Shown in pieces: positions 9,214 to 16,833 of a stretch of DNA of 23,977 nucleotides. This DNA is from Burkholderiaceae bacterium (GTDB lineage: Bacteria > Pseudomonadota > Gammaproteobacteria > Burkholderiales > Burkholderiaceae): the NCBI GenBank assembly GCA_023253905.1, contig JALREG010000307.1:1-23977 (forward strand). Direction: 5' to 3'. The notes under the pieces are model-generated. The model was given only the letters and a program-made list of their open reading frames with translations, was not told where the DNA came from and did no database searches. Numbering within the stretch: position 1 is the first letter of the stretch; the number at the start of each line of letters is the position of its first letter. Position numbers and translations under genes: made by a program.

Positions 9214-10839
9214 TCAGGCGTCTTCCTTCTCTTCCCAGAATGCGGGCTCGGGATTACGCGCCATGATCTCGAGAATTTTTTCGCGAGGGATCACGCCGCA
9301 GCGCGCAGCCCAGGCCTGGTAAAGCGCAAGCATCTCCTGAACGCGCGCTGGATGCTGTGCCGATAGATCGCTGAGTTCGGTACGGTCGGTCTCCAGATCG
9401 TAGAGCTCCCAGGGGTCGGGGAACTTGCGAACCAGCTTCCAGCGACCCACCCGCACCGCGGCATTTCCCTCATGCTCCCAGAACATGGGGCGCTCAGGCA
9501 GCCCGTCGGCTTCGAACGCCGGCCGCAGGCTGGTACCCTCGAGCGCGGGCACCGGCTGGCCATTTCGCTCGCCCGCGTAGCGGGTGCCCGTCACATCAAG
9601 CAGTGTGGCCATGATGTCGGGCAGATAGCCGGGTGTATGTCGGATGCCGCCCTGGTCGTGAATGCCGGCCGGCCAGTGAGCGATCAGAGGCGTGGCGATG
9701 CCGCCTTCGTGGATCCAGTGCTTATAGAGCCGAAACGGTGCGTTGGATAGATTGGCCCAGGCTGGGCCGTAGCTCTGATAGGTATTCTCGGCGCCGGGCA
9801 TCAACTCGGGGTTGTTGCCGAACTGCACGGGTTCACCGCTTCGGGTGTGAGAGCGCGCAATCATCAACTGGTTCACCAGGACGTCGACCGTCAGGCCCTC
9901 TGGGATGTCTTCAGCGCATGCCCCGTTGTCGGCGAGGAAGATGATCAGCGTGTCGTCGTAGACGCCCGCCTGCTTGAGCGATTCGACGATACGGCCAATG
10001 CCCTGGTCCATTCGGTCAACCTGCGCGGCATAGACCTCCATGCAGCGCAGCAGCCACGCCTTTTCTTCGGCTTCGGTCCAGGGGGGCTGGGAGGGATCGC
10101 GATCTGACAGTCCCCATTCGGGCTTCAGGATGCCCGAACTCACGAGTTTTCGAAGGCGCTCCACCCGCAACTGATCCCATCCGGCATCGAAACGCCCGCG
10201 GTATTTTGCAATATCTTCCTCATGAGCGTGGAGTGGCCAGTGCGGCGCCGTATAGGCGACATACATGAAGAAAGGTTTGTCGGCGTGATCGCGGGCGTGC
10301 GCGCGAACATAATCAACCGCCTGATCACTGATTGCATCGGTGTAAAAAAACTCAGGATTGTCGCGCGCTTCGTGCTCTGCATTGGTATTGCCGCGGGTGA
10401 GCGTGTTGGGGTCGTAGAAGCTCCCTGCCCCGATGATGGTTCCATAGAACGCATCGAATCCGCGCTGCATCGGCCAGGCGCTGGTAGGGCTCACCAGGTT
10501 GCTTGCCACATGCCATTTGCCGCTCATATAGGTGCGATAGCCGTTGCCGCGCAGCGCCTCGGGAATCGTGATGCACTGCTCGGACAGATTGCCCGCATAG
10601 CCTTCCGGACCCAGATCGTAGGTGAGCACACCGATACCTGTCTGGTGCGGGTGAAGCCCGGTGAGAAGCGACGCGCGTGAAGGGCTGCAGCGTGCCGTGT
10701 TGTAGAACTGCGAGAAACGCAGGCCGCGCTTGGCGAGCATATCCAGCGTTGGGGTCTCGATCTCGCCGCCATAGCAACCAATGTCGCTAAAGCCCATGTC
10801 GTCGTTCAGGATCAGCACGATATTGGGTCGTCGGCTCAA
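9214..10839 (-). CDS. Type I (formylglycine-dependent) sulfatase, cytoplasmic
   Basis: This 541-residue enzyme hydrolyses a sulfate ester. The motif CSPSRASLLTG (residues 51-61) is the Cys-type sulfatase signature C-x-P-S-R in which Cys51 becomes formylglycine. Other active-site residues seen are Asp13-Asp14 (metal), Arg55, Lys108 and His110 in SGKWH, His200 in TAPHWPLH, Asp304-Asn305 in LADNG, and Lys373. The sequence resembles the arylsulfatase branch around P. aeruginosa AtsA. There is no signal peptide, so it should act in the cytoplasm on an imported substrate. The start is TTG with GGAG seven bases upstream. It lies 37 bases after the ABC ATPase gene and just before its FGE, followed by glpK and glpD, which suggests that the desulfated product yields glycerol. 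'Arylsulfatase' would describe only the family. Confidence 0.92.
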   Translation of the reverse strand: MSRRPNIVLILNDDMGFSDIGCYGGEIETPTLDMLAKRGLRFSQFYNTARCSPSRASLLTGLHPHQTGIGVLTYDLGPEGYAGNLSEQCITIPEALRGNGYRTYMSGKWHVASNLVSPTSAWPMQRGFDAFYGTIIGAGSFYDPNTLTRGNTNAEHEARDNPEFFYTDAISDQAVDYVRAHARDHADKPFFMYVAYTAPHWPLHAHEEDIAKYRGRFDAGWDQLRVERLRKLVSSGILKPEWGLSDRDPSQPPWTEAEEKAWLLRCMEVYAAQVDRMDQGIGRIVESLKQAGVYDDTLIIFLADNGACAEDIPEGLTVDVLVNQLMIARSHTRSGEPVQFGNNPELMPGAENTYQSYGPAWANLSNAPFRLYKHWIHEGGIATPLIAHWPAGIHDQGGIRHTPGYLPDIMATLLDVTGTRYAGERNGQPVPALEGTSLRPAFEADGLPERPMFWEHEGNAAVRVGRWKLVRKFPDPWELYDLETDRTELSDLSAQHPARVQEMLALYQAWAARCGVIPREKILEIMARNPEPAFWEEKEDA

Positions 10840-10876
10840 GGCAGTTCTCCGGTAATGGGTCTGTGAGGGCGAGCGG

Positions 10877-11944
10877 TCAGGTGTCTAACCGATGGCCGTT
10901 GCTGTGGCTGAAAAGATGGATGCTTCCTGGGCGCGGGGCAATTCGCAGGCGGGTGCCCTCTGCGGGCAGCTCGCGGCGCTCGGTACGCATCTTGGCACGC
11001 TGCCCGGCGACGGAAAGATTGATGATCGCGCTGTCGCCGAAGTCTTCGACGAATTCAACTTCAGCGGCAAGTCCCCCTTGTGTGCAGAGCTCGAGATCGC
11101 CGGGTCGGATACCGGCCTGCACGGCCTGGTCAGAACTCACGAGCGAGGGGAAAGCGTTTTCGAACAGGTCAGCGCCAATACGCAGGCTTCCTCGCTCCAG
11201 ATGCGCGGGAAATAAATTCATGGGGGGCGACCCGATGAAGGCAGCCACCTGTGCCGACGCAGGCCGATGAAAAATCTCATGCGGCGTGCCCACCTGAGCG
11301 AGGCGCCCATCCATGAAAATCGCAATTCGATCGGCGATCGTCATGGCCTCTTCCTGGTCGTGGGTCACGTAAATGGCGGTCACGTTGAGCGAACGCTGGA
11401 GCCGGCGCAGTTCGGCGCGGGTTTCCAGCCGGAGCTTGGCGTCGAGATTGGAGAGTGGTTCATCGAGCAGAAAGAGTCTGGGCTGACGGACGATGGCCCG
11501 TGCGAGCGCACAGCGCTGCTGCTGGCCGCCCGAGAGTTGCCCAGGGCGTCTGTCGAGCAGATGGGCAATGCCCACTCGCGTGGCCGCCTCGGTGACGGCG
11601 GTCTCGATGGCCGCGGCGGGCTCTCGGATCATCTTGAGCGGGAAGGCGATGTTCTCGCGAACCGTCATGTGCGGATAAAGTGCGTAACTCTGAAACACCA
11701 TGGCCACATCGCGCTCGCCCGGTTCGGCATGGCTCACATCAACATCATCGAGGAACACCCGTCCGCCATCGAGCGTTTCAAGCCCTGCGAGCAGTCGCAA
11801 CGTGGTGGTTTTGCCCGAGCCCGACGGCCCAAGGAAGGCAAAAAACTCACCGGGCTTCACCGCCAGATCGATGCCGTGCAGCACTGTGGTTTTTCCGTGT
11901 CGCTTCACCGCGCCTTCGATTCGCACACTTGCTGATCGGCTCAT
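10877..11944 (-). CDS. ABC importer ATPase, MalK/UgpC type
   Basis: The 355-residue protein powers a carbohydrate/polyol-type importer. It has Walker A GPSGSGKT (39-46), Q-loop Gln85 in VFQSYALYP, signature LSGGQQQR (137-144), Walker B LFLLDEP (157-163) and the switch His in VTHDQEEA. A C-terminal regulatory (TOBE/OB) domain follows from about residue 235, which is typical of MalK, UgpC and related ATPases. The longer frame up to 12067 adds 41 residues that overlap the permease gene; the ATG at 11944 overlaps the permease stop as ATGA and is clearly the start. The substrate is set by the binding protein, not this subunit. I do not name it ugpC because glycerol 3-phosphate specificity cannot be shown. 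Confidence 0.94.
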   Translation of the reverse strand: MSRSASVRIEGAVKRHGKTTVLHGIDLAVKPGEFFAFLGPSGSGKTTTLRLLAGLETLDGGRVFLDDVDVSHAEPGERDVAMVFQSYALYPHMTVRENIAFPLKMIREPAAAIETAVTEAATRVGIAHLLDRRPGQLSGGQQQRCALARAIVRQPRLFLLDEPLSNLDAKLRLETRAELRRLQRSLNVTAIYVTHDQEEAMTIADRIAIFMDGRLAQVGTPHEIFHRPASAQVAAFIGSPPMNLFPAHLERGSLRIGADLFENAFPSLVSSDQAVQAGIRPGDLELCTQGGLAAEVEFVEDFGDSAIINLSVAGQRAKMRTERRELPAEGTRLRIAPRPGSIHLFSHSNGHRLDT

Positions 11945-12801
11945 CGCCTGCCTCCTCCCTTGACTGCGCCTACGGTGAGGCCCTTCACGATGTGGCGTTG
12001 TGCGGCAAGCCCGATCACGATGACCGGCGCCATGGCCAGCATGGCCGCCGCCGAGAGCAGCGCCCACTGGGTCTGCTCGACCGAGATGAAGTTGTACATC
12101 GCCACCGTTACCGGACGTACGGTATTGCCGCCCAGCACGACCGCAAACAGGAACTCATTCCAGGCATTCAGAAACACGAAGATGGTGGTGACCGCCATGC
12201 CGCCGCGCACCTGCGGGAGGATCACATACCAGAGCGTGCGCAGTCGCCCGGCGCGATCAAGGAGCGCGGCCTCCTCCATCTCGAACGGAATATCTTCGAA
12301 GTAGGTGATCATCAGCCAGATCGCAAACGGCAATGAGAAGGTGAGATAAATAGTGGTGATGCCGGCGTAGCTATCCAGACCCCCCACTTTCTGAAGCACG
12401 ATGTAGTAGGGAATGATGAGGCCCACCGGCGGCAGCATCTGCGTGGCAAGCACATAGAAGCCGGTGGTGCGCTTGAAACGCATCCTGAGCCGCGCCATGG
12501 CATAGGCAGCAGGCACCGCAAACAGCATGGTGATCACTGTGGCGCTGGTGGTGACCACGAGACTCGACCACAGATTGGGCAGGATCGAGCGATTGCCCTC
12601 CAGCACCGCGCGATAGTTATCGAGGGTGGGCGTGAAGAACAGCACCGGTGGCCAGGCGAGCACATCGCGCTCGGTCTTGAGCGAAGTGAGAAATCCCCAG
12701 AACACCGGAAAGGCCCAGATGAGCACCAGGCACGCCGCTGCAATCAGCATCAACAGTCGGCGCGCCACGGCGCCCGGTTTGTGAGTGCCCGTGCCACTCA
12801 T
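11941..12801 (-). CDS. ABC importer permease, MalG/UgpE type
   Basis: This 286-residue inner-membrane protein is one half of the import channel. It has about six membrane segments, starting with LLMLIAAACLVLIWAFPVFW. The MalG-family coupling motif that docks on the ATPase is seen in EEAALLDRAGRLRTLWYVILP (E-A-A-x-x-D...G). A block typical of the family, TQMLPPVGLIIPYYIVLQKV, lies in the middle. Start and stop overlap both neighbours by four bases (ATGA), so translation of permease 1, permease 2 and ATPase is probably coupled. Confidence 0.93.
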   Translation of the reverse strand: MSGTGTHKPGAVARRLLMLIAAACLVLIWAFPVFWGFLTSLKTERDVLAWPPVLFFTPTLDNYRAVLEGNRSILPNLWSSLVVTTSATVITMLFAVPAAYAMARLRMRFKRTTGFYVLATQMLPPVGLIIPYYIVLQKVGGLDSYAGITTIYLTFSLPFAIWLMITYFEDIPFEMEEAALLDRAGRLRTLWYVILPQVRGGMAVTTIFVFLNAWNEFLFAVVLGGNTVRPVTVAMYNFISVEQTQWALLSAAAMLAMAPVIVIGLAAQRHIVKGLTVGAVKGGGRR

Positions 12802-13688
12802 GATCGCGATCGCCGCAGACGGAAGAGGAGCCAGGACACGCCTAGTGTGATCGACAGCAGCACCATGGCGAGCGCGCTGCCGTAGCCCAGGTTGAGCTCA
12901 ACAAACGAGGTGCGATAGGCGTAGAGGTTCAGGATCTCGGTGGCCGAGCCTGGGCCGCCGCCCGTGGCCGCATAGATGGCGGCAAATGCCGAAAGTGCGG
13001 TCATCATGCGCAGAATGACCACCATGATGATGGCGGGTCGTACCAGCGGCAGCGTGATGTGCCGAAAGCGCTGCCAGGCATTCGCGCGGTCGAGGCGCGC
13101 GGCTTCATAAACATCGGGCGGTAACGTGGCGAGTGAGGCAAGCAGCACAAGAAAGGCAAACGGCGTCCATTGCCAGGTATGAATGGCGATCACCGAGATG
13201 AGCGCGAGATCGGGGTCACCCAGCCAGTTGTGCGAACCCAGGCCGAGCGCGCGCGTCACCATATCAACCAGCCCGAAATCAGGCGAGAGCACGAGGGTGC
13301 GCCAGAAAAGCCCCACCACGACCGGCGCGAGCACGATGGGAAGAATGAGTGCAACACGGATCACGCCCTGGCCGCGCGGCATCCGCAGGACCAGAAGCGC
13401 AAACGACAGCCCGATCACCACCTGAAGCGTGACCGTGCTGCTGGTGTAGATAAGCGTGAGCCAGAGCGAATTCCAGAAGCGTGGATCGCTCCCCATCGCC
13501 AGATAATTGCCCAGGCCTGCGAAGCCGCGTAGCCAAGGCATGCTGAAGTTGAGTTGCTGGAGCGAGTTCCAGCCAAGATAGATGAGTGGGGCCGTGGTGG
13601 TGAGGAGCAGCACGAGGAGTGACGGCGCCAGCAGCCAGGCGGCAAACCGTCGGTCCTGCGCTTCCAGAGTGAGCGGGGGGTTCGTCAT
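12798..13688 (-). CDS. ABC importer permease, MalF/UgpA type
   Basis: The 296-residue protein is the partner permease of the importer. Its first membrane segment is WLLAPSLLVLLLTTTAPLIYL, and the ATPase-docking EAA loop is seen in YEAARLDRANAWQRFRHITLP. About six membrane segments are present, as in MalF/UgpA-type proteins without the large MalF periplasmic loop. The ribosome-binding site before the ATG at 13688 is poor, and a strong stem-loop lies just upstream after the binding-protein gene. Together they should make this gene and those after it less expressed than the binding protein. It overlaps the next permease by four bases. Confidence 0.92.
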   Translation of the reverse strand: MTNPPLTLEAQDRRFAAWLLAPSLLVLLLTTTAPLIYLGWNSLQQLNFSMPWLRGFAGLGNYLAMGSDPRFWNSLWLTLIYTSSTVTLQVVIGLSFALLVLRMPRGQGVIRVALILPIVLAPVVVGLFWRTLVLSPDFGLVDMVTRALGLGSHNWLGDPDLALISVIAIHTWQWTPFAFLVLLASLATLPPDVYEAARLDRANAWQRFRHITLPLVRPAIIMVVILRMMTALSAFAAIYAATGGGPGSATEILNLYAYRTSFVELNLGYGSALAMVLLSITLGVSWLLFRLRRSRS

Positions 13689-13698
13689 CAGGTGAGGG

Positions 13699-13729
13699 CA
13701 CCGGGACCGCGTGCTGAGCGGCCCCGGTG
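13699..13729 (-). other. Intercistronic stem-loop after the ABC binding-protein gene
   Basis: Arms at 13699-13710 and 13718-13729 surround a 7-base loop. On the plus strand one position mismatches (A with C), but in the transcribed minus-strand RNA this becomes a G-U pair, giving a continuous 12-base-pair GC-rich stem. No U-tract follows, so it is unlikely to end transcription fully. It sits between the abundant binding protein and the permeases, the same position as the stem-loop in the TRAP operon, and is probably a message-stabilising or attenuating element. Confidence 0.62.
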
Positions 13730-13748
13730 GTGGTGCGGTGACAGTGCT

Positions 13749-15161
13749 TTAGCCGCGCAAAATCTGCTGAATACGCGTCTGTGCTTCGTCAAGCGCTGCC
13801 TTGGCGGTTTTCTGCCCGACCAGTGCCGCCTGAATGCCGGTGGCCATCGTCTCGCCGATGGCGGGCCACTGCGGCACGCGTGGCCGCCACTCCACATCGG
13901 TATCTTGCGCAAGCGTGTCCAGGGCGGTCTTGATGAAGTTGTCGCCCATGCCAGCCATGGACGAGGCAAAGTCAGCCGACTGCCAGGAGGATGTACGGTT
14001 CACGCCGGAGCGCTTGGCCGCACCCGCAAATTTCCACGAGGTGAGCGCCTGAGTTTCCGCAGCCGTAGCCCATTGAATGAAGAGCCAGGTGGCGGTTTTG
14101 GCGCGAGCGGAGAGCGCGGAATTGATCGGGAAACTCCAGTTCCAGATCGAGGTCACGCCTTTGCCTGCAGGCCCCTTGGGCCAGCGTGCATAGCCGATCT
14201 TGCCGATCACCTTGGATTTTTCAGGGTTGTTGAGCACGGCGGCGGACGAATGCGCATCGAGATAGCAGCCGAGCGTGCCCTGTGAAAAGGCATCGGCGAT
14301 GTCAGGCCAGTTCCAGTTGCGAACCGCGGGCGGTGCATAGCGGTTGAGCGCTTCGACATACCACTCGAGTGCACGCACCGCGATGGGCGAATTCACCACC
14401 AGATTATTGCCTTCGAACCAGCCGCCGCCAAAGCCGCGCAGGATCGAGGGATAGATGTACATGTTCTGGCCCGCGCCCGCGAAGCCGCGCATGGCAAGTC
14501 CATACATGCGGTTGGCGGGGTCGGTGAGGGCCTTGGCGTTGGCGAGCAGCTCGTCGTAGGTGGTGGCGGGCTTGAGGCCCTTGGCCTCGTACAGGTCTTT
14601 GCGATAGACCTGCACGGTAACTTCGCCGTCGAAGGGAACGCCGTAGGGCTTGCCTTCCATGGAAACCGCGTCACGCCAGGCTTTCAGGATGTCGCTGTAG
14701 TTGTACCAGGCAGCGTCGGTGAGTTTGGCGTCGGACAGATAGCGGTCAAGCGGCTCGACCCATTTGTTGGCCACATAAAGCGGGTAATACATGGGGTCGG
14801 CCGCATGGGTGGCGTAGGTGGCAGTCTTGGAGGACAGATCCAGCATGGCCTTCTGGCGGATCTGGCCGGGGGGGACCTTTTCAAAGCGCAACTTGATACC
14901 GGTAAGCGCCTCGAACTGGGGTTGCAGGCCGATGAGGTTGTCGAAGTAGCTGGCGGGAATGACTGCCACCGTGATGGACTCGCCCGAGGCCTGCTTCCAG
15001 TCGATTTTGGCGGACTGATAGGCGGCGAGATCGCCGGCCTGGGCACTCGCGGCAAGCGGCAGCACTTGGGCGGCTGCGGCGGCGCCAGCCAGCGCTCCGC
15101 CTCGCGCGAGCGTCTGGCGGCGGCTGGGGTTGAAGCGGTCGTCTGAACGGGAATGGCTCAT
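13749..15161 (-). CDS. ABC importer solute-binding protein, family 1, Tat-exported
   Basis: This 470-residue periplasmic protein captures the substrate for the downstream permeases. The N-terminus has a twin-arginine signal (PSRRQTLARGG, then a short hydrophobic stretch ending ASAQA), so it is exported folded. The mature part has MalE/UgpB-type features: ESITVAVIPASYFDNLIGLQ, FEALTGIKLRFEKVPPGQ, then GKPYGVPFDGEVTVQVYRKD. The ATG at 15161 is preferred over upstream in-frame starts because GAGGAG lies six bases before it and the Tat motif is then near the N-terminus. It is the first gene of the sulfatase-glycerol operon, downstream of the operator and divergent from the LacI regulator. The ligand is probably the sulfate ester handled by the sulfatase, an inference from gene order. 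Confidence 0.92.
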   Translation of the reverse strand: MSHSRSDDRFNPSRRQTLARGGALAGAAAAAQVLPLAASAQAGDLAAYQSAKIDWKQASGESITVAVIPASYFDNLIGLQPQFEALTGIKLRFEKVPPGQIRQKAMLDLSSKTATYATHAADPMYYPLYVANKWVEPLDRYLSDAKLTDAAWYNYSDILKAWRDAVSMEGKPYGVPFDGEVTVQVYRKDLYEAKGLKPATTYDELLANAKALTDPANRMYGLAMRGFAGAGQNMYIYPSILRGFGGGWFEGNNLVVNSPIAVRALEWYVEALNRYAPPAVRNWNWPDIADAFSQGTLGCYLDAHSSAAVLNNPEKSKVIGKIGYARWPKGPAGKGVTSIWNWSFPINSALSARAKTATWLFIQWATAAETQALTSWKFAGAAKRSGVNRTSSWQSADFASSMAGMGDNFIKTALDTLAQDTDVEWRPRVPQWPAIGETMATGIQAALVGQKTAKAALDEAQTRIQQILRG

Positions 15162-15226
15162 CCGGGTCTCCTCTTGTTGGAATCTTGGCGCCTGCGTCGC
15201 CGCATGATTCGGCATTGGCAGGTTGG

Positions 15227-15240
15227 TGTAATCGTTTACA
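15227..15240. promoter_or_regulatory. LacI-family operator
   Basis: TGTAATCGTTTACA has perfect five-base arms (TGTAA/TTACA) around a central CG and fits the LacI/GalR consensus TGWNANCGNTNWCA at every position. It lies in the intergenic region between the divergent regulator and binding-protein genes, six bases downstream of a candidate -10 box of the minus-strand operon. A bound repressor would cover the transcription start. The regulator at 15290 is the obvious candidate protein. Confidence 0.75.
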
Positions 15241-15246
15241 TCCGGC

Positions 15247-15275
15247 AACATAACAAACCTTCCACCAATCGTCCA
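15247..15275 (-). promoter_or_regulatory. Candidate promoter of the ABC-sulfatase-glycerol operon
   Basis: On the minus strand TGGACG (15275-15270; 4 of 6) and TATGTT (15252-15247; 4 of 6) are spaced by 17 bases. The predicted start, about 15240, falls in the LacI-type operator, which is the usual arrangement for repression. The boxes are weak one by one; the support comes from spacing plus operator position. Confidence 0.35.
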
Positions 15276-15289
15276 GGATCAGAGTTCCA

Positions 15290-16369
15290 ATGACGAAAGC
15301 ACGGCCTCGGCAAGCTCCGGCGGCAGATGGCGACGACCGCATGGCGCGCGCTTCAGCGCTTGATGTAGCCCGCGCGGCCAGGGTCTCAAGCGCCACGGTG
15401 TCGCGCGTGCTCAACTCACCTGACCGCGTCGATCCGCAGACCCGCGAGCGGGTGCTGGAGGCGGTGCGCTTGTTGCGTTATGTGCCGCACGGTGCTGCGC
15501 GCTCGCTTCGGAGCCGCCGTAGCCGGATGATTGGCGCAGTCGTGCCCTCGTTTGAATACGCACTCTACGCGCGCACTACCAGCGCGCTTCAGCGACGCTT
15601 GAATGCCCAGGCGTATTCGGTGGTCGTGGCCGAACACCACTATGACCTCGCGAAAGAAATGCGTGTGGCCGCACAGCTGATCGAGCATGGAGTCGATGCT
15701 TTCATGTTCGTGGGGCTGGATCATGCGCCTGAGTTGTTCGCGCTCCTTGAGGAACACCAGCGCCCCTATGTGCTGACCTGGGGCGCCGATCCGCGCTCGG
15801 CGCATCCCAATATTGGCTTTGATAACGCAGCTGCCACGTACGCGCTGGCGCGCCACCTGATTGCGCTTGGCCACCGGCGCTTCGGGTTGTTGAGCGCTGA
15901 GCCGCAATTCAACGACCGGGCGCGCGCGCGTGGCGCAGGGCTGCGGCGCGCGCTACGTGAGGCGGGGCTGTCGCTCGACCCCCGCCACGTACGTTATGCG
16001 CCGATCTCGCTCCGTGCAGCCGAAACCGCGATGAGCGAATTACTGATGCTCGCAGATCGGCCCACCGCGGTGTTGGGGACCAACGATGTATTCGGCGTGG
16101 GGGCGTTGCTCGCATGCCGCCGGCTCGGTGTGCGCGTACCCGAGGATATTTCCATCACCGGCGTCGACAACACCGAGCTTGGCGAAACCCAGCAGCCCGG
16201 GCTCACGAGTGTCGCCACGCCGATCGTCGAGGTGGGTAGCGCTGCTGCCGAGCATCTGATTTCCCGGCTGGAGGGCAGGGTCTGGGAGCGCTGTCTCAGC
16301 CTGCCGGTACAACTGGTGTTTCGGGCCAGCACCGGGCCAGCAGCCAAAGGAAGGAGGGGGGTACGTTAG
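15290..16369 (+). CDS. LacI-family transcriptional regulator
   Basis: The 359-residue protein has a LacI helix-turn-helix at residues 23-42 (LDVARAARVSSATVSRVLNS) with the hinge region RYVPHGAARSLRSRRSRMIG. A periplasmic-binding-protein-like effector domain follows (GAVVPSFEYALYAR..., FGLLSAEPQFNDRARAR, AVLGTNDVFGVGALLACRRLGVRVPEDISITGVDN). Such proteins repress uptake and catabolic operons until they bind a sugar or related ligand. It is divergent from the ABC-sulfatase-glycerol operon, with a consensus LacI operator between them, so it most likely controls that operon and perhaps itself. A second possible start is Met18. The ligand may be the imported ester or a breakdown product. Confidence 0.95.
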   Translation: MTKARPRQAPAADGDDRMARASALDVARAARVSSATVSRVLNSPDRVDPQTRERVLEAVRLLRYVPHGAARSLRSRRSRMIGAVVPSFEYALYARTTSALQRRLNAQAYSVVVAEHHYDLAKEMRVAAQLIEHGVDAFMFVGLDHAPELFALLEEHQRPYVLTWGADPRSAHPNIGFDNAAATYALARHLIALGHRRFGLLSAEPQFNDRARARGAGLRRALREAGLSLDPRHVRYAPISLRAAETAMSELLMLADRPTAVLGTNDVFGVGALLACRRLGVRVPEDISITGVDNTELGETQQPGLTSVATPIVEVGSAAAEHLISRLEGRVWERCLSLPVQLVFRASTGPAAKGRRGVR

Positions 16370-16441
16370 GGGTGGCGTGGGATGGTTGAGATAGCAGGTG
16401 CGCTCAGACGTCCGCGTGCGTTCCAGAGGGGCTCTGCCACT

Positions 16442-16822
16442 TCAGCGCTCCTCGGCGGGATCGAAGTCGAGCTCAACCCGCGCCCCGTTCGGATCAAAGC
16501 TGAACAACTGCCAGGTGCCACTTCCCGCCTGACGTCTAAGGTCATAGGGCACGCCGCGCGCATCAAACCTTGCACACACGTCGCGCAGGCCGCGCGCACT
16601 GAAAGCGAGGTGGTCGATGACGCCGGTCCGAGGTTCGGGCATGGGCCGATCCCAATAGATATGCAGGACGGCCTGACCGCCGCCCGGGGTGTAGAGCCAT
16701 GCGCCAGGGAAGCCCAAATCAGGCCGGAACCCGTCTTCCAGGCCAAGCAGACCACAGTAGTAGTCGAGTGTGCGACCCCGGTCTTCTGCGGTGATCGTGA
16801 AGTGATTCATGCCCTCAATCAT
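16442..16822 (-). CDS. VOC (glyoxalase/bleomycin-resistance fold) family protein
   Basis: This 126-residue protein has the two beta-alpha-beta-beta-beta halves of the vicinal oxygen chelate fold: MNHFTITAEDRGRTLDYYCGLLGL, then VIDHLAFSARGLRDVCARFDARG, and WQLFSFDPNGARVELDF. Likely metal ligands are His7, His71 and Glu117, typical of glyoxalase-like dioxygenases, isomerases and lyases. The open frame runs to 17251, but the family domain begins at the ATG at 16822, which has GGAG upstream and lies 11 bases after the oxidoreductase stop. It ends the right-hand operon. The reaction cannot be named, though the context suggests a step in catabolism of an organic compound. A 5-base-pair hairpin at 16424-16436 lies beyond it, too weak to call a terminator. 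Confidence 0.88.
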   Translation of the reverse strand: MIEGMNHFTITAEDRGRTLDYYCGLLGLEDGFRPDLGFPGAWLYTPGGGQAVLHIYWDRPMPEPRTGVIDHLAFSARGLRDVCARFDARGVPYDLRRQAGSGTWQLFSFDPNGARVELDFDPAEER

Positions 16823-16833
16823 CTTTGTCTCCG

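Noticed and set aside
11267..11935. 222-codon plus-strand open frame
   Set aside because: It is antisense to the ATPase core motifs, with no family features of its own.
11945..12067. 41-residue N-terminal extension of the ABC ATPase
   Set aside because: It lies within the permease gene in another frame. The ATGA overlap at 11941-11944 is the normal arrangement for these genes.
16424..16436. Hairpin CAGAG-GGG-CTCTG between the convergent operons
   Set aside because: The stem has only five pairs with a three-base loop and no T-run on either side, so I do not call a terminator.
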